Source of the DNA: Paraspadella gotoi
Taxonomy: Eukaryota; Chaetognatha
Direction of reading: 5' to 3'
Length of the DNA: 64,000 nt
Assembly (NCBI GenBank): GCA_051294375.1
Contig: CM119271.1
Location: 8,051,788-8,115,787 of the forward strand
Under the pieces are notes generated by a model. The model worked only from the letters and a program-made list of their open reading frames with translations, did not search any database and was not told the origin of the DNA. The stretch's first letter is position 1, and each line of letters starts with the position of its first letter. Below are positions 1-9,439 of this stretch, one piece after another. Both the position numbers and the translations under genes were made by a program.

Positions 1-16
1 TTTTGCACCGGATGTG

Positions 17-83
17 AAAGGTTTAGATTTAAAATCACAGAGTGAAAGGATTACTATTTTTAGTATAAGCCTAGAGAGAGAGA
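17..83 (+). repeat. 67-bp direct repeat, copy 1
   Basis: This segment (AAAGGTTTAGATTTAAAATC, then a short AT stretch running into a GA array) recurs nearly unchanged at 4623-4689. Both copies end in the same CTAGAGAGAG junction. The second copy ends about 30 bp before a 25-N gap, so a repeated assembly end is as likely as a real dispersed repeat. Confidence 0.85.
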
Positions 84-237
84 AAGAGAAGAGATATTTG
101 ATTTTTTCGATTCATTTATGCGAAGAATGTGAAACCAAAATGCATCAAAGAGAGAGAAAAGAGAGAGAGAAGAGAGAGAGAGAAGAGATAGACGAGATAG
201 AGAGAGAGATGAGAGAGAGAGAGAGAGAGAGAGAGAT

Positions 238-269
<32 letters not shown>

Positions 270-290
270 TGAATAGAGATAGAGAGAACT
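70..290 (+). repeat. GA microsatellite block
   Basis: An interrupted (GA)n purine tract with scattered GAT and GAAGA variants. It translates to Arg/Glu on + and Ser/Leu on -, which explains the open frames here. 291-655 is unremarkable mixed sequence; a 90-codon open frame at 323-595 has no recognisable features. Confidence 0.95.
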
Positions 291-654
291 AGAGACGTTG
301 AACCACACGATGGAAAACTGAAATGATGCGAAGTCAGCCCTCAGGTGCAGAACGCGGCTCGACAAAGAGTCAGAAGAGAGAGAACGAATGGGGGAAGGCA
401 GGGAGATTCGACTCGTGGGGACTTGTGGATCGATTGTGGGTAATTGTGGAACGCTTCTTTGTAAGTTGTGGGCTCGCCGAAGTGTGGCTTGTGTGGGATT
501 GTGCAGTTTTACGGGAAGCTTTTTTGGCTTGTTTGGGTTTAATTAAGGGCTGGGAGCTTGCCGTTATTGCTTTCGCGGTTTTGACTTATGTATAATTGTA
601 TAAGCAATATAAGATACGATAAATGGTTTGTGATGGAGAAATCACGAATGAAAA

Positions 655-760
655 GTGAGAGAGGAGAGAGAGATGAGAGAGGAGAGAGAGAGAGAGGAGA
701 GAGAGAGACGAGAGAGAGAGAGAGAGAGAGGAGAAGACGAGAGAGAGACGAGAGAACAAA
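655..760 (+). repeat. GA microsatellite
   Basis: Interrupted (GA)n with GAC and GAAGAC variants. It lies about 50 bp upstream of the AGGTCA cluster. Confidence 0.9.
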
Positions 761-811
761 GATGGACTTTGTTTAGCCTAAAAAAAAATTGTAGGCCGGT
801 ATCTGTGAAAA

Positions 812-853
812 AGGTCATGGGTAAATAGGTCAAAGGTCAAGGTCAAAAGGTAC
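812..853 (+). promoter_or_regulatory. Cluster of AGGTCA nuclear-receptor half-sites
   Basis: Exact AGGTCA hexamers occur at 812-817, 827-832, 834-839 and 840-845, all on the + strand, followed by a variant AGGTAC at 848-853. The 827/834 pair is a direct repeat with one spacer base (DR1). The 840 site is preceded by TCA, giving the extended half-site TCAAGGTCA at 837-845. DR1 sites are known targets of HNF4/RXR-USP receptors, and TCAAGGTCA of NR5 (FTZ-F1/SF-1) and ERR receptors. Occupancy is inference. No gene is recognisable within several kb, so the target is unknown. Confidence 0.35.
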
Positions 854-1414
854 AGAGTCGTCCTCAATGACTCTGGCAGTCAGAATTCCAGACTTTTGTA
901 TCTAACGAAATTGATATTTTTCCCTCTTTGGTGGAGAGAGACAAAGAGTCTGAATGCCGGACAACCGACCAAGCCGACCAAAAAACCGTAGAACCGACAA
1001 GTTTAGTCTGAAGCCGAACACACCGACGAACCGACAGTTTAGTCGAACTTCACCGTTGCTGATTTAATGGGGATCGAGTCGGAATCTTCCCAAAAAACGA
1101 TAAAGGCTGTAAATAGTTTTGATATTGATTGTACCAATTTCATAATGTTTTAAATAAAAAAGTTATGAGAATGCAACGGTTCAAACGAAATCAATAGTTT
1201 TCAAGTATAGTGATCCAATTTTTGTAAAAATTATTTGTGTGATAATGGTTATCTTTCCGTAACGAAAACGATAAAAAGTTAATTTAATATTTTTAAACCT
1301 CAATATATTGAACCGAAATTTCACCTTGAAGCGTGAATGTCCATTGTACAATGGAGAGGCATTCGTGAAGAGAAAACGTGGAAAGTACCATCACTGCGAG
1401 AGAGCCAACTTCCT
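854..1414. other. Non-repetitive intergenic stretch
   Basis: I see no gene here. Short ACCGAC-type motifs recur at 958-1045, and the rest is AT-rich sequence without an open frame of interest. Confidence 0.6.
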
Positions 1415-1429
1415 TTTTCTCTCTCTCCT

Positions 1430-1461
<32 letters not shown>

Positions 1462-1464
1462 CTG

Positions 1465-1499
<35 letters not shown>

Positions 1500-2130
1500 T
1501 ACAAGAAAAGGGAAGAGCCAAGAAGGGTCGAGTCGCAACGAACGATGATAAAAGCGAACCATATTACAGAGGAAAGGGGGGAAAGAATTAAAAGCAGGTA
1601 CCATGGAAGACGCCCGAAGAGGAGAAAAAAAATCCGCCGTATCCATGGAAACCGTGGCGGGAAAAAAGGAAACTTTCTTATGTCGAGTGACAAGAAGGAA
1701 GAGAGAGAGAGTAGAGAGGAGAAGAGAGCGAGAGAGAGAGAGAGAAGAGCAGAGAGAGAGAGAGAGAGAGAGAGAGGAGGAGCGAGAGAGACTCCCTTTT
1801 AAGTTGTATTAATTAACGACGATATGATTATTAAATCATTCCAATAACGAACAGGCCTGTGGAGGATTAATTACTCCCGTACATCCAACCCAGAACAGAG
1901 AGAGAGAGAAGAGAGAGAGAGTAGAGAGCAGACTATGCGATTTTAATAATAAAAAAAAGTGGTACGATGCGTCTCCCTTCATTGCTTCGGTTCAAGAGGA
2001 AAAAGAAGAAGGAAAATAATACATTAGTAATTTCATCTCTCTTCTTCTTCTCATTCTCTCGTCCTCTGCTCTCTCTCTCTCTTCTCTCTTTCTCTCCTCT
2101 CTCTCTCTCTCTCTCATCTCTCATCGTACC
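1415..2130. repeat. Opposed CT and GA arrays
   Basis: CT arrays at about 1415-1497 and 2038-2125 flank GA arrays at about 1695-1795 and 1895-1930. Purine and pyrimidine arrays of opposite sense on one strand could fold back on each other. The mixed sequence between them (1500-1690, 1800-1890) has no convincing coding frame. Confidence 0.85.
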
Positions 2131-2169
2131 GTAATAAAGATATCATTCGAGCTGACGATGGTCCGACAG

Positions 2170-2215
2170 TTCAGACTTCTGACTCAGATTTTATAGTTTT
2201 TTCTTCTTTTCTTTG

Positions 2216-2246
<31 letters not shown>

Positions 2247-2345
2247 CTTTCTTTCTTTTCAGACATCCTACTCAGATTTATAGTTTTTTTCTTTATTTTC
2301 TTTCCTTTTTTTTTATTTTCTGTTTTTCAATCATCTCTGTTTTTT
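2170..2345 (+). repeat. Imperfect tandem duplication of ~88 bp
   Basis: TTCAGAC then ACTCAGATTTTATAG followed by a T/C-rich tail starts near 2171. A second copy starts near 2258. The tails are T-rich homopolymer-like sequence and have diverged. Confidence 0.6.
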
Positions 2346-2424
2346 TACTGTTTTTTTTTTCGTTTTCTGTTTACCTTCATTTCTTTTTATTATTATATTT
2401 TCTTACGGTTTGGCGGGTGTTTTG

Positions 2425-2453
2425 AACAGAGAGAGAGAGTAGAGAGAGAGAGA

Positions 2454-2484
<31 letters not shown>

Positions 2485-2525
2485 AGAGAGGCGAAGAGAG
2501 AGAGGACACAGACAAAGAGAAAGAG
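2425..2525 (+). repeat. GA microsatellite
   Basis: Interrupted (GA)n. The stretch from 2530 to 3240 is AT-rich with no recognisable gene. Confidence 0.9.
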
Positions 2526-3239
2526 GTGGAGAAACACGACCACACATATACAGTAGAAAGGAGAAATAAGGAAAAAAAGCTTAAAAGAGAGAAAAAAATG
2601 TAACTGCGAGAAAGTTTTATGATTCAAATCGAGGAAGAGCGAAAGAAGAACTCAGATTTATTTCCTTTCCGGAAGCAGCCTGAATGTATCACAGGAGGTA
2701 AACTATTCTGTTTCGTGTTTTACCTTGTTTTGATTTCTTCTTCTTTTTTTGGTATCTTTTTTAATTTCCAGAAGAGGAAATAAGAGGCTAAGCGTTATGA
2801 CGGAATTATAACTTATTGTCATAATGTTATGAAGAAGTTTTATTTTTAAAAACGAAAACCCTTATTTGGAAACGTTTTTAGGTCTAGACAGCGAAAAAGA
2901 TTAAGACAGACAAATTATTTTTAGTTATTTTTTTCAGATTTAATGTCCAAACGAATGAGACAATGTGATCCCTCAATCAAAGTATAGAAAATTTAAGGAA
3001 ATCTGTCATCGGTTTTTTAAACAAATGTCTAATTTAATATTTAACAATTTAATAATAATAGAATAGAACATAACAAACGGAGATTTACTACCGTCATAAG
3101 TCCCTCCATGAAATTTCCCGTACATAAACGTTTTCCCCTAAATGTCCCTCGCTCCACCTCAGCCTGCTAACCCCTCTGTCCTTTCCGCCCCACCCCTTTT
3201 TAGATTTGCGGACGACCACAGGATAGCGGTCATCGAAGC

Positions 3240-3582
3240 GTAAAAAAACTCCATTTGAAAGAAAAGAGGGGAAAAAAAAGGAAAAAAAAAGGAGAGAGAA
3301 AAGAAGAAAAAAGTCTCTCATTCTTCGTTTATATTCGAAAGATAAAAAAGAAATAATTATTTTTCCGTTCTTTTTTTCTAAACCCGAGGAATCATGTGTG
3401 GAAAGAGGAAAGAGAATGAAGAGAGAGAGAGGAGGGGAGAAAAGTGAAATTTGGAAAGAGGAATGAAATAGAGATGAGCAGCAAGAGAGAAAGAGAGAGA
3501 GAAGGAGAGAGAGAGAGAGGAGAGTAGAGAGACAGAGAGAAAGGGGAGAAAAGTGAATTGGCAAGATGAAAAAGAGAAATGG

Positions 3583-3618
<36 letters not shown>

Positions 3619-3628
3619 AGAGAGAGAC

Positions 3629-3667
<39 letters not shown>

Positions 3668-3975
3668 AGAAAGAGAGAGGAGAGAAGAGAGAGAGGAGGA
3701 GGGAAGAAAAGTGATCTAGAGGAAAAGCGAATAGAGTCACGTGAAATGTGGAATTGGTTGAATGGAAAAAAAGGAGGCAAAGCAGCAGTTAAATATATAA
3801 AATCAGTGGAAACAAAAGAAAGCTATGAACTTCGTATAAAACAAACGAACGAACAAACGAATAAAAACACAGAGAGAGAGAAAGAGAGAAGAAGAGAGAG
3901 AAAGAGAGAAGAGAGAGAGAGAAAGAGAGAAGAGAGAGAGAGAGAGAGAGAGGACGAGAGAGGAGAAGATGAGAA
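3240..3975 (+). repeat. Purine-rich block with GA arrays
   Basis: Long polypurine sequence with GA arrays at about 3418-3700 and 3870-3965. Open frames on both strands (up to 228 codons) are Ser/Leu or Arg/Glu low complexity and follow the repeat, so I do not call them genes. 3976-4620 is mixed sequence with no gene I can support. Confidence 0.9.
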
Positions 3976-4622
3976 CCAGTCATTTCCTTCCCTGTCAAAG
4001 GCTTCCTTCTTCGTCGATGTCCTTCTTCCCGCAATTTATCGAGAAAACGATTGGCGAAATAGAACCTCGGTCCTCAGCAGTCTCAAACAGCGACAAGCAC
4101 GTAACATCAGCTGACATCCAGAATCACAGCTGAAGATGAAAGATTCAAGTTGATAAAAAGAACCGGAAAAATTTCTCATAAGACATCAATGAAATCATTG
4201 ATTCATTATTTTTATGATAATTGGTACAACCAAATATAAATAATCTATCCATTCGTTAAATAAGATAAGGCTTTCCTTTCCTCCCCGACTTGACAGGCTT
4301 TGGTGGTTTTAAAGGCTCCATCACTCTAATAAGATAAGAATATGCAAGTCCCTGCAAGCTTCAATCAAGACTCTCTCACAGTCTTCTTTTTCTTTATTTG
4401 TTCGAAGTTATTTTATTTATTTATTTTTTTGTTCTGTCGTGTTCTCGTTAATTCCTTTCGTGTTTCTCTTTTTTTTTTTATCTTTCTTCATTGTTGTTCT
4501 TTTGTTCTCCTCCGAATTGGCCTTCGATCTCTCGCTCCAACGAAAGCCATTGGTCTTTGCCTTCCGAACGCCACTACCAACGCCCAACCTCGAGATGTGT
4601 CGCGGGTTTGCAGCTGCGGATT

Positions 4623-4683
4623 AAAGGTTTAGATTTAAAATCACAGAGTGAAAGATACTATTTTTTAGTATAAGCTAGAGAGA

Positions 4684-4689
<6 letters not shown>
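4623..4689 (+). repeat. 67-bp direct repeat, copy 2
   Basis: Near-identical to 17-83, differing by a few single-base indels. It runs into GA repeats and then the 25-N gap at 4719. Confidence 0.85.
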
Positions 4690-4717
<28 letters not shown>

Positions 4718-4718
4718 A

Positions 4719-4743
4719 NNNNNNNNNNNNNNNNNNNNNNNNN
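4719..4743. other. Assembly gap, 25 N
   Basis: Exactly 25 N inside a GA array. The same size occurs at five other places in the window, so it is a fixed placeholder rather than a measured length. Confidence 0.99.
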
Positions 4744-4779
<36 letters not shown>

Positions 4780-5000
4780 CCGACACCAACGGAGGGCCGT
4801 TGCCGGTCTTTACAAATTCGTCGAGGCGCAATTGAGCCAAATCCGAAAACCATTTTGGACAAATTTCGAAGGCTAAAAATAGAAAGAGAAAAAGAGAGGG
4901 CGCGCAAACCATTTCAAAGATAAGGAATGATGAAAGATAGGAGGTAGCTGGAGGGAAAAGGGAGAGAGAGGAAGGGAGAAAGATAGGAAAGAGAAAGGAG

Positions 5001-5256
5001 NNNNNNNNNNNNNNNNNNNNNNNNNNNNNNNNNNNNNNNNNNNNNNNNNNNNNNNNNNNNNNNNNNNNNNNNNNNNNNNNNNNNNNNNNNNNNNNNNNNN
5101 NNNNNNNNNNNNNNNNNNNNNNNNNNNNNNNNNNNNNNNNNNNNNNNNNNNNNNNNNNNNNNNNNNNNNNNNNNNNNNNNNNNNNNNNNNNNNNNNNNNN
5201 NNNNNNNNNNNNNNNNNNNNNNNNNNNNNNNNNNNNNNNNNNNNNNNNNNNNNNNN
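5001..5256. other. Assembly gap, 256 N
   Basis: Gap within purine-rich sequence; its length looks estimated. Confidence 0.99.
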
Positions 5257-5574
5257 AAAAAAGCAAAACAAAGAGAGAAAGAGGAAAAAAAACGCGGGGG
5301 GAAAAAAGCCAAAGGTTCGCAGCTGCTAGAGTCGCCGCCGAGCGGGAAAAATGAGAATCCTGGCGAAGATCCAGACGAACAAATGAGCAACGCAACACCG
5401 AGAAATAGAGAATTGAAAACGGGTGGAAAACGGGAGGCGATTATCGAGATCACGTGAACGGAAAAAACGGGATGGGGGGGGAGTGGGGGGGGCGGAGAAG
5501 TTTGGAACGACAAAGAAATTTGGGGAAAAAGAAAAAAAGTCAATGTTCTGAGGAAAACGAGGAAGACGAGAAAA

Positions 5575-5757
5575 GCATGGAACTGATGACAAGGAAAGCA
5601 TGGAAACGATGACAAGGAAAGCATGGAAATGATGACAAGGAATGCATGGAAATGATGACAAGGAATGCATGGAAATGATGACAAGGAATGCATGGAAATG
5701 ATGACAAGGAATGCATGGAAATGATGACAAGGAAAGCATGGAAACGACGACAAACGG
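5575..5757 (+). repeat. 23-bp minisatellite, 8 copies
   Basis: GCATGG recurs at 5575, 5598, 5621, 5644, 5667, 5690, 5713 and 5736, exactly 23 bp apart. The unit is roughly GCATGGAAATGATGACAAGG plus AAA/AAT. Because 23 is not a multiple of three, the peptide repeat cycles through all frames, which makes a coding role unlikely. There are only a few substitutions between copies and no indels. 5758-6060 has CAA-rich sequence but no gene. Confidence 0.97.
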
Positions 5758-6094
5758 CGACGATAGTATTCGAATAAGTTAAAATGGCTTGACATGGAAT
5801 CCGTGAAAGGGGGGGGGGAGGTGTGAGTACATTGGAACGCAAGTAAAAGAGAAAAGGGGAACCAAAGATATATCTTTTCTCGCTTCGAGACGGTCGTCAG
5901 TCGTCTAAGCGATCAGGCGTTGTTTTGTTTGGAAGAGGAAAATGTCAAACTACAACAACAACAACACGACAACGAAAATAATCAGGATCATGACAAAACG
6001 ACAATAAAGTTAAAAGATCCAAAGACCAACCAGGAAAAACTGCCGTTGAGACGACGACGACAACAACAATGACTAAAACAACGACAACAAAGAA

Positions 6095-6420
6095 CTACGA
6101 CGACCACAACAACAACCGCATTTACCACAACAACAACCACATCGACCACAACAACAACNNNNNNNNNNNNNNNNNNNNNNNNNNNNNNNNNNNNNNNNNN
6201 NNNNNNNNNNNNNNNNNNNNNNNNNNNNNNNNNNNNNNNNNNNNNNNNNNNNNNNNNNNNNNNNNNNNNNNNNNNNNNNNNNNNNNNNNNNNNNNNNNNN
6301 NNNNNNNNNNNNNNNNNNNNNNNNNNNNNNNNNNNNNNNNNNNNNNNNCGACCACAACAACAACCACATCGACCACAACAACAACCACGTCGACCACAAC
6401 AACAACCACATCGACCGCAA
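6095..6420 (+). repeat. 21-bp CAA-rich minisatellite with internal gap
   Basis: The unit CGACCACAACAACAACCACA plus T occurs on both sides of a 190-N gap (6159-6348). Being 21 bp it keeps frame. One + frame reads as Thr-rich heptads ending Ser (TTTTTTS), mucin-like; another reads DHNNNHI. The right-hand open frame ends at 6473. I cannot tell whether it is coding, because the gap breaks the frame. Confidence 0.85.
6159..6348. other. Assembly gap, 190 N
   Basis: Gap inside the 21-bp minisatellite; the hidden sequence is probably more of the same unit. Confidence 0.99.
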
Positions 6421-6644
6421 CGCCTTCGATCTTTCCAGCGGAGTTTCCACTTTCCAGTTGCAGACGAAGATAACGATTAGCGGAATCGACGAAGCGGAAA
6501 TTCAAAGACGAAGAATCGAAACGTAAAAAGTTAAAGAAGAAAAAATAATGTAATTAATCAAATGTATAAGATTTTAATTCGAGCGAAGAAATAAAACAAT
6601 TGACATTTTGCAGTTTTCTCTCATTTTTATTTTTAAATCTTTCT

Positions 6645-6785
6645 TTTTTCTTTCTTTCTTTCTTTCTTTCTNNNNNNNNNNNNNNNNNNNNNNNNNNNNN
6701 NNNNNNNNNNNNNNNNNNNNNNNNNNNNNNNNNNNNNNNNNNNNNNNNNNNNNNNNNNNNNNNNCATTCATTCATTCATTCTCAT
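6645..6785. repeat. TTTC and ATTC tetranucleotide arrays around a 93-N gap
   Basis: (TTTC)n runs into the gap at 6672-6764 and (ATTC)n emerges from it, so a compound tetranucleotide array was not assembled. 6786-7310 is T-rich sequence; its long open frame is Phe/Leu/Ser low complexity. Confidence 0.9.
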
Positions 6786-7351
6786 TTATCATCACGATGT
6801 ACTTCCCTTTTGTTTTTATTCACCTTTTTCCGTTTGGATAAACTCTGTGTTGTCTCTGTCCTTGCATCACTTTTCTTCTTTCTGTCTGCCTTATCTTTTC
6901 TTTTTCCTGAGCTTGCCGTGTTTTCCCCGATAAGCTTTCTTTATTTATTGAAAAGCTTCCCTTTTATTATTTTTCCCACTCCCATTTTTAGAGACGTTTT
7001 TATTTCTCTCGTTTTCATTTTCCGCTTATATATTTTTACTTTTCTTTTCTTCTTTATTTCCTTTTGTTTATTTTTTTGGTTCTTTTTTTGGTCATTTTAT
7101 ACTTTCACAATGCACTCATCCTGTTCGTCAGTTTATTTTTTCCTCTTTTTTTTTCTTTTTCTCGAAAGTTTTCACTCAGTTTTAATTCACCCCTTTTCTC
7201 GATCTCTTTTTCTCTTTAATATCTTTTTCTCCTTCACTCCTTTCGTCACCTTCCCTCTTTATACAATGTTTTCTCTCTCGCCCTCTCTTCCATTTCTCTC
7301 TCTTTATGATCTTTTACTCTCCTATCCTCTTTATCTTCCCCTTTCCTCTGC

Positions 7352-7523
7352 NNNNNNNNNNNNNNNNNNNNNNNNNNNNNNNNNNNNNNNNNNNNNNNNN
7401 NNNNNNNNNNNNNNNNNNNNNNNNNNNNNNNNNNNNNNNNNNNNNNNNNNNNNNNNNNNNNNNNNNNNNNNNNNNNNNNNNNNNNNNNNNNNNNNNNNNN
7501 NNNNNNNNNNNNNNNNNNNNNNN
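7352..7523. other. Assembly gap, 172 N
   Basis: Gap inside the ~98-bp minisatellite; 172 N is a little under two units. Confidence 0.99.
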
Positions 7524-7803
7524 CTCTTTATCTTCCCCTTTCCTCCCTTCCTCCCTGCACCTCCTCTCCTTTTATTCGTTCCTTTCCTCTCTTCCTCCTC
7601 CTTCTCCCTCCTTCTCCTTTCCTCTTTATCTTCCCCTTTCCTCCCTTCCTCCCTGCACCTCTACCCTCTCCTTAAAAATCGCGTCGCTTCGAAAAAATGA
7701 GATCAGAATTTTCGTCCTCGTTTTTTGTTCTTCGACATGATGAGCTTTTTTTTCAGATTATTTTTTTTCTCATTCTTCTTTTTCGATTCCCAGCGACTAA
7801 AGC

Positions 7804-8053
7804 NNNNNNNNNNNNNNNNNNNNNNNNNNNNNNNNNNNNNNNNNNNNNNNNNNNNNNNNNNNNNNNNNNNNNNNNNNNNNNNNNNNNNNNNNNNNNNNNN
7901 NNNNNNNNNNNNNNNNNNNNNNNNNNNNNNNNNNNNNNNNNNNNNNNNNNNNNNNNNNNNNNNNNNNNNNNNNNNNNNNNNNNNNNNNNNNNNNNNNNNN
8001 NNNNNNNNNNNNNNNNNNNNNNNNNNNNNNNNNNNNNNNNNNNNNNNNNNNNN
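7804..8053. other. Assembly gap, 250 N
   Basis: The flanks (GCGACTAAAGC and AATTACAGC) are joined in the second copy by 10266-10504, which is 239 bp of CT-rich sequence. That is probably what is missing here. Confidence 0.99.
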
Positions 8054-9029
8054 AATTACAGCATTATCTTTCTCCAACTAAAAGCCCAGTCCGGAGAAAT
8101 GGCGCTATCATCCATTCAAGACGCGAGACGGATTTAAGCCCTGATGAATACCGGAGACTATGGGATAGAGTTGAGAGAGTTACATCCCTCTTCGGGCTTC
8201 TTCTGTTTCTTTCCGTATGTTTTATATATTTGTCTCATTATCGCCCTCCTCTTTCATTTTATTTCCCGCGGCATTCTGGACATTCAACACATCCCTTACT
8301 TTCCTTTAGTATTTCCTTCCACTCCCTTAAATTCCAACCGGTTTCCACCCTCAATTGTTGACTCACTTCTTCTCCACTTACCCCATGGATTACTCACTTC
8401 TTCCCCCTTCTTCCTTTTTAACCACTTCCCCTCTCGTTCACTCTCTTCCCTTCTATGTTTCCCCACTATTTCCTCACTCCCCTCTTTCTTTACTCGCATC
8501 TTCTCCATTTTCCTCATTTTTAATACCTTTTTCCCTTCTTCCCACATTGCTAACTTACTTCTTTGAGTTCTTTCCCACTCTTACCCCCACTTCCCTTCTA
8601 TGTTTCCCTCTCCCCCTATTTTCTCCCTTCCTCTCTTAGTTTTTTATAATTTATTTTCCACTTTCCCCTTTTCCTCCCCCGTACGATTTTTTTGACGAGG
8701 GGCCTGTCATTAGGCGGCTGAAACGAGGAGGAAATTGACAGGAGGAAACCTCTAGATTCACATCTTTCGTTTATATGACCCAAGACACCTGTCAGAAGAT
8801 CAGGAAAGTTTATGCTTTCTGCTTTTTCCCCTGCAAGCGGCGCGGGCCTTCATGGGGATGTACGTATCTCGATAAAGTAACCTGATATTCGACGCGAATA
8901 AGTGGGATTGAAACATTAATGGGTCCTGAAATGACTGGGTGGCCGGTGAGATTCGGGATTTGGCGCTGTCGTCTTGTGTGTTGACGTCCGATACACGACG
9001 AGCGGCTCACGAAACAAGGCATATTGAAC

Positions 9030-9263
9030 ATGGATTATGTTAGAACAGCCAACATCGGATACGCGGACGCGTTCAGCCTCTCGGCGGTGCGGAAGACTCC
9101 GAGAGAATTCTTCCGACCTTGCAGCGAGCGTTCTCTTGCATTGGGTAATACACGCGCGAGAGAGAAGAGAGAAGATGAAGAGAGTAGACCGACTGTAGAG
9201 AGAAGAGAGAGAGCAGAGAGCAGCGAGAGAGAGAGAGTAGAGAGAAGACGTGCTAGAGAGTAA
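9030..9263 (+). CDS. Unrecognised short ORF, possible exon
   Basis: The first ~38 codons from the ATG at 9030 have mixed, protein-like composition (MDYVRTANIGYADAFSLSAV and onward) before the frame runs into GA repeat. GGGTAATAC near 9144 could be a splice donor at the point where the repeat starts. The surrounding 8681-9150 is the only non-repetitive sequence between the two copies of the duplication. I recognise no family. It may be a short exon, or chance. Confidence 0.15.
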   Translation: MDYVRTANIGYADAFSLSAVRKTPREFFRPCSERSLALGNTRAREKREDEESRPTVERRERAESSERERVERRRARE

Positions 9264-9439
9264 TGCACGACGCAAGATTACTCTGGAAATCTTCGTAGCA
9301 CCGATTATCTTTCGTTTCTCCGTTCTAACCTGTATAAAAAAGTAATTAGCTTAATGTGTAAGAAACGCGCCTTTCGATGATAGTCGAAGGATGATCCCTC
9401 GTATTAGCTCAGTAGAGAGGAATGAAGTGACAATTGGTT

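Larger units (their letters stand above)
7310..8680 (+). repeat. Direct duplication A (gapped copy)
   Basis: This block recurs at about 9440-11158. It starts with a ~98-bp pyrimidine-rich minisatellite (unit ends TCCCTGCAC at 7560 and 7658), then a shared unique part (AAAAATCGCGTCGCTTCGAA), then gap 7804-8053, then shared sequence from AATTACAGC at 8054 to about 8678. No gene is recognised in it. The other copy bridges the second gap. Confidence 0.9.

Noticed and set aside
3094-3780. 228-codon minus-strand open frame
   Set aside because: It is Ser/Leu/Phe polymer from a purine-rich array, so it reflects the repeat and not a gene.
5575-5757. CRISPR-like regular spacing of the 23-bp repeat
   Set aside because: Units are contiguous with no variable spacers, and the DNA is eukaryotic.
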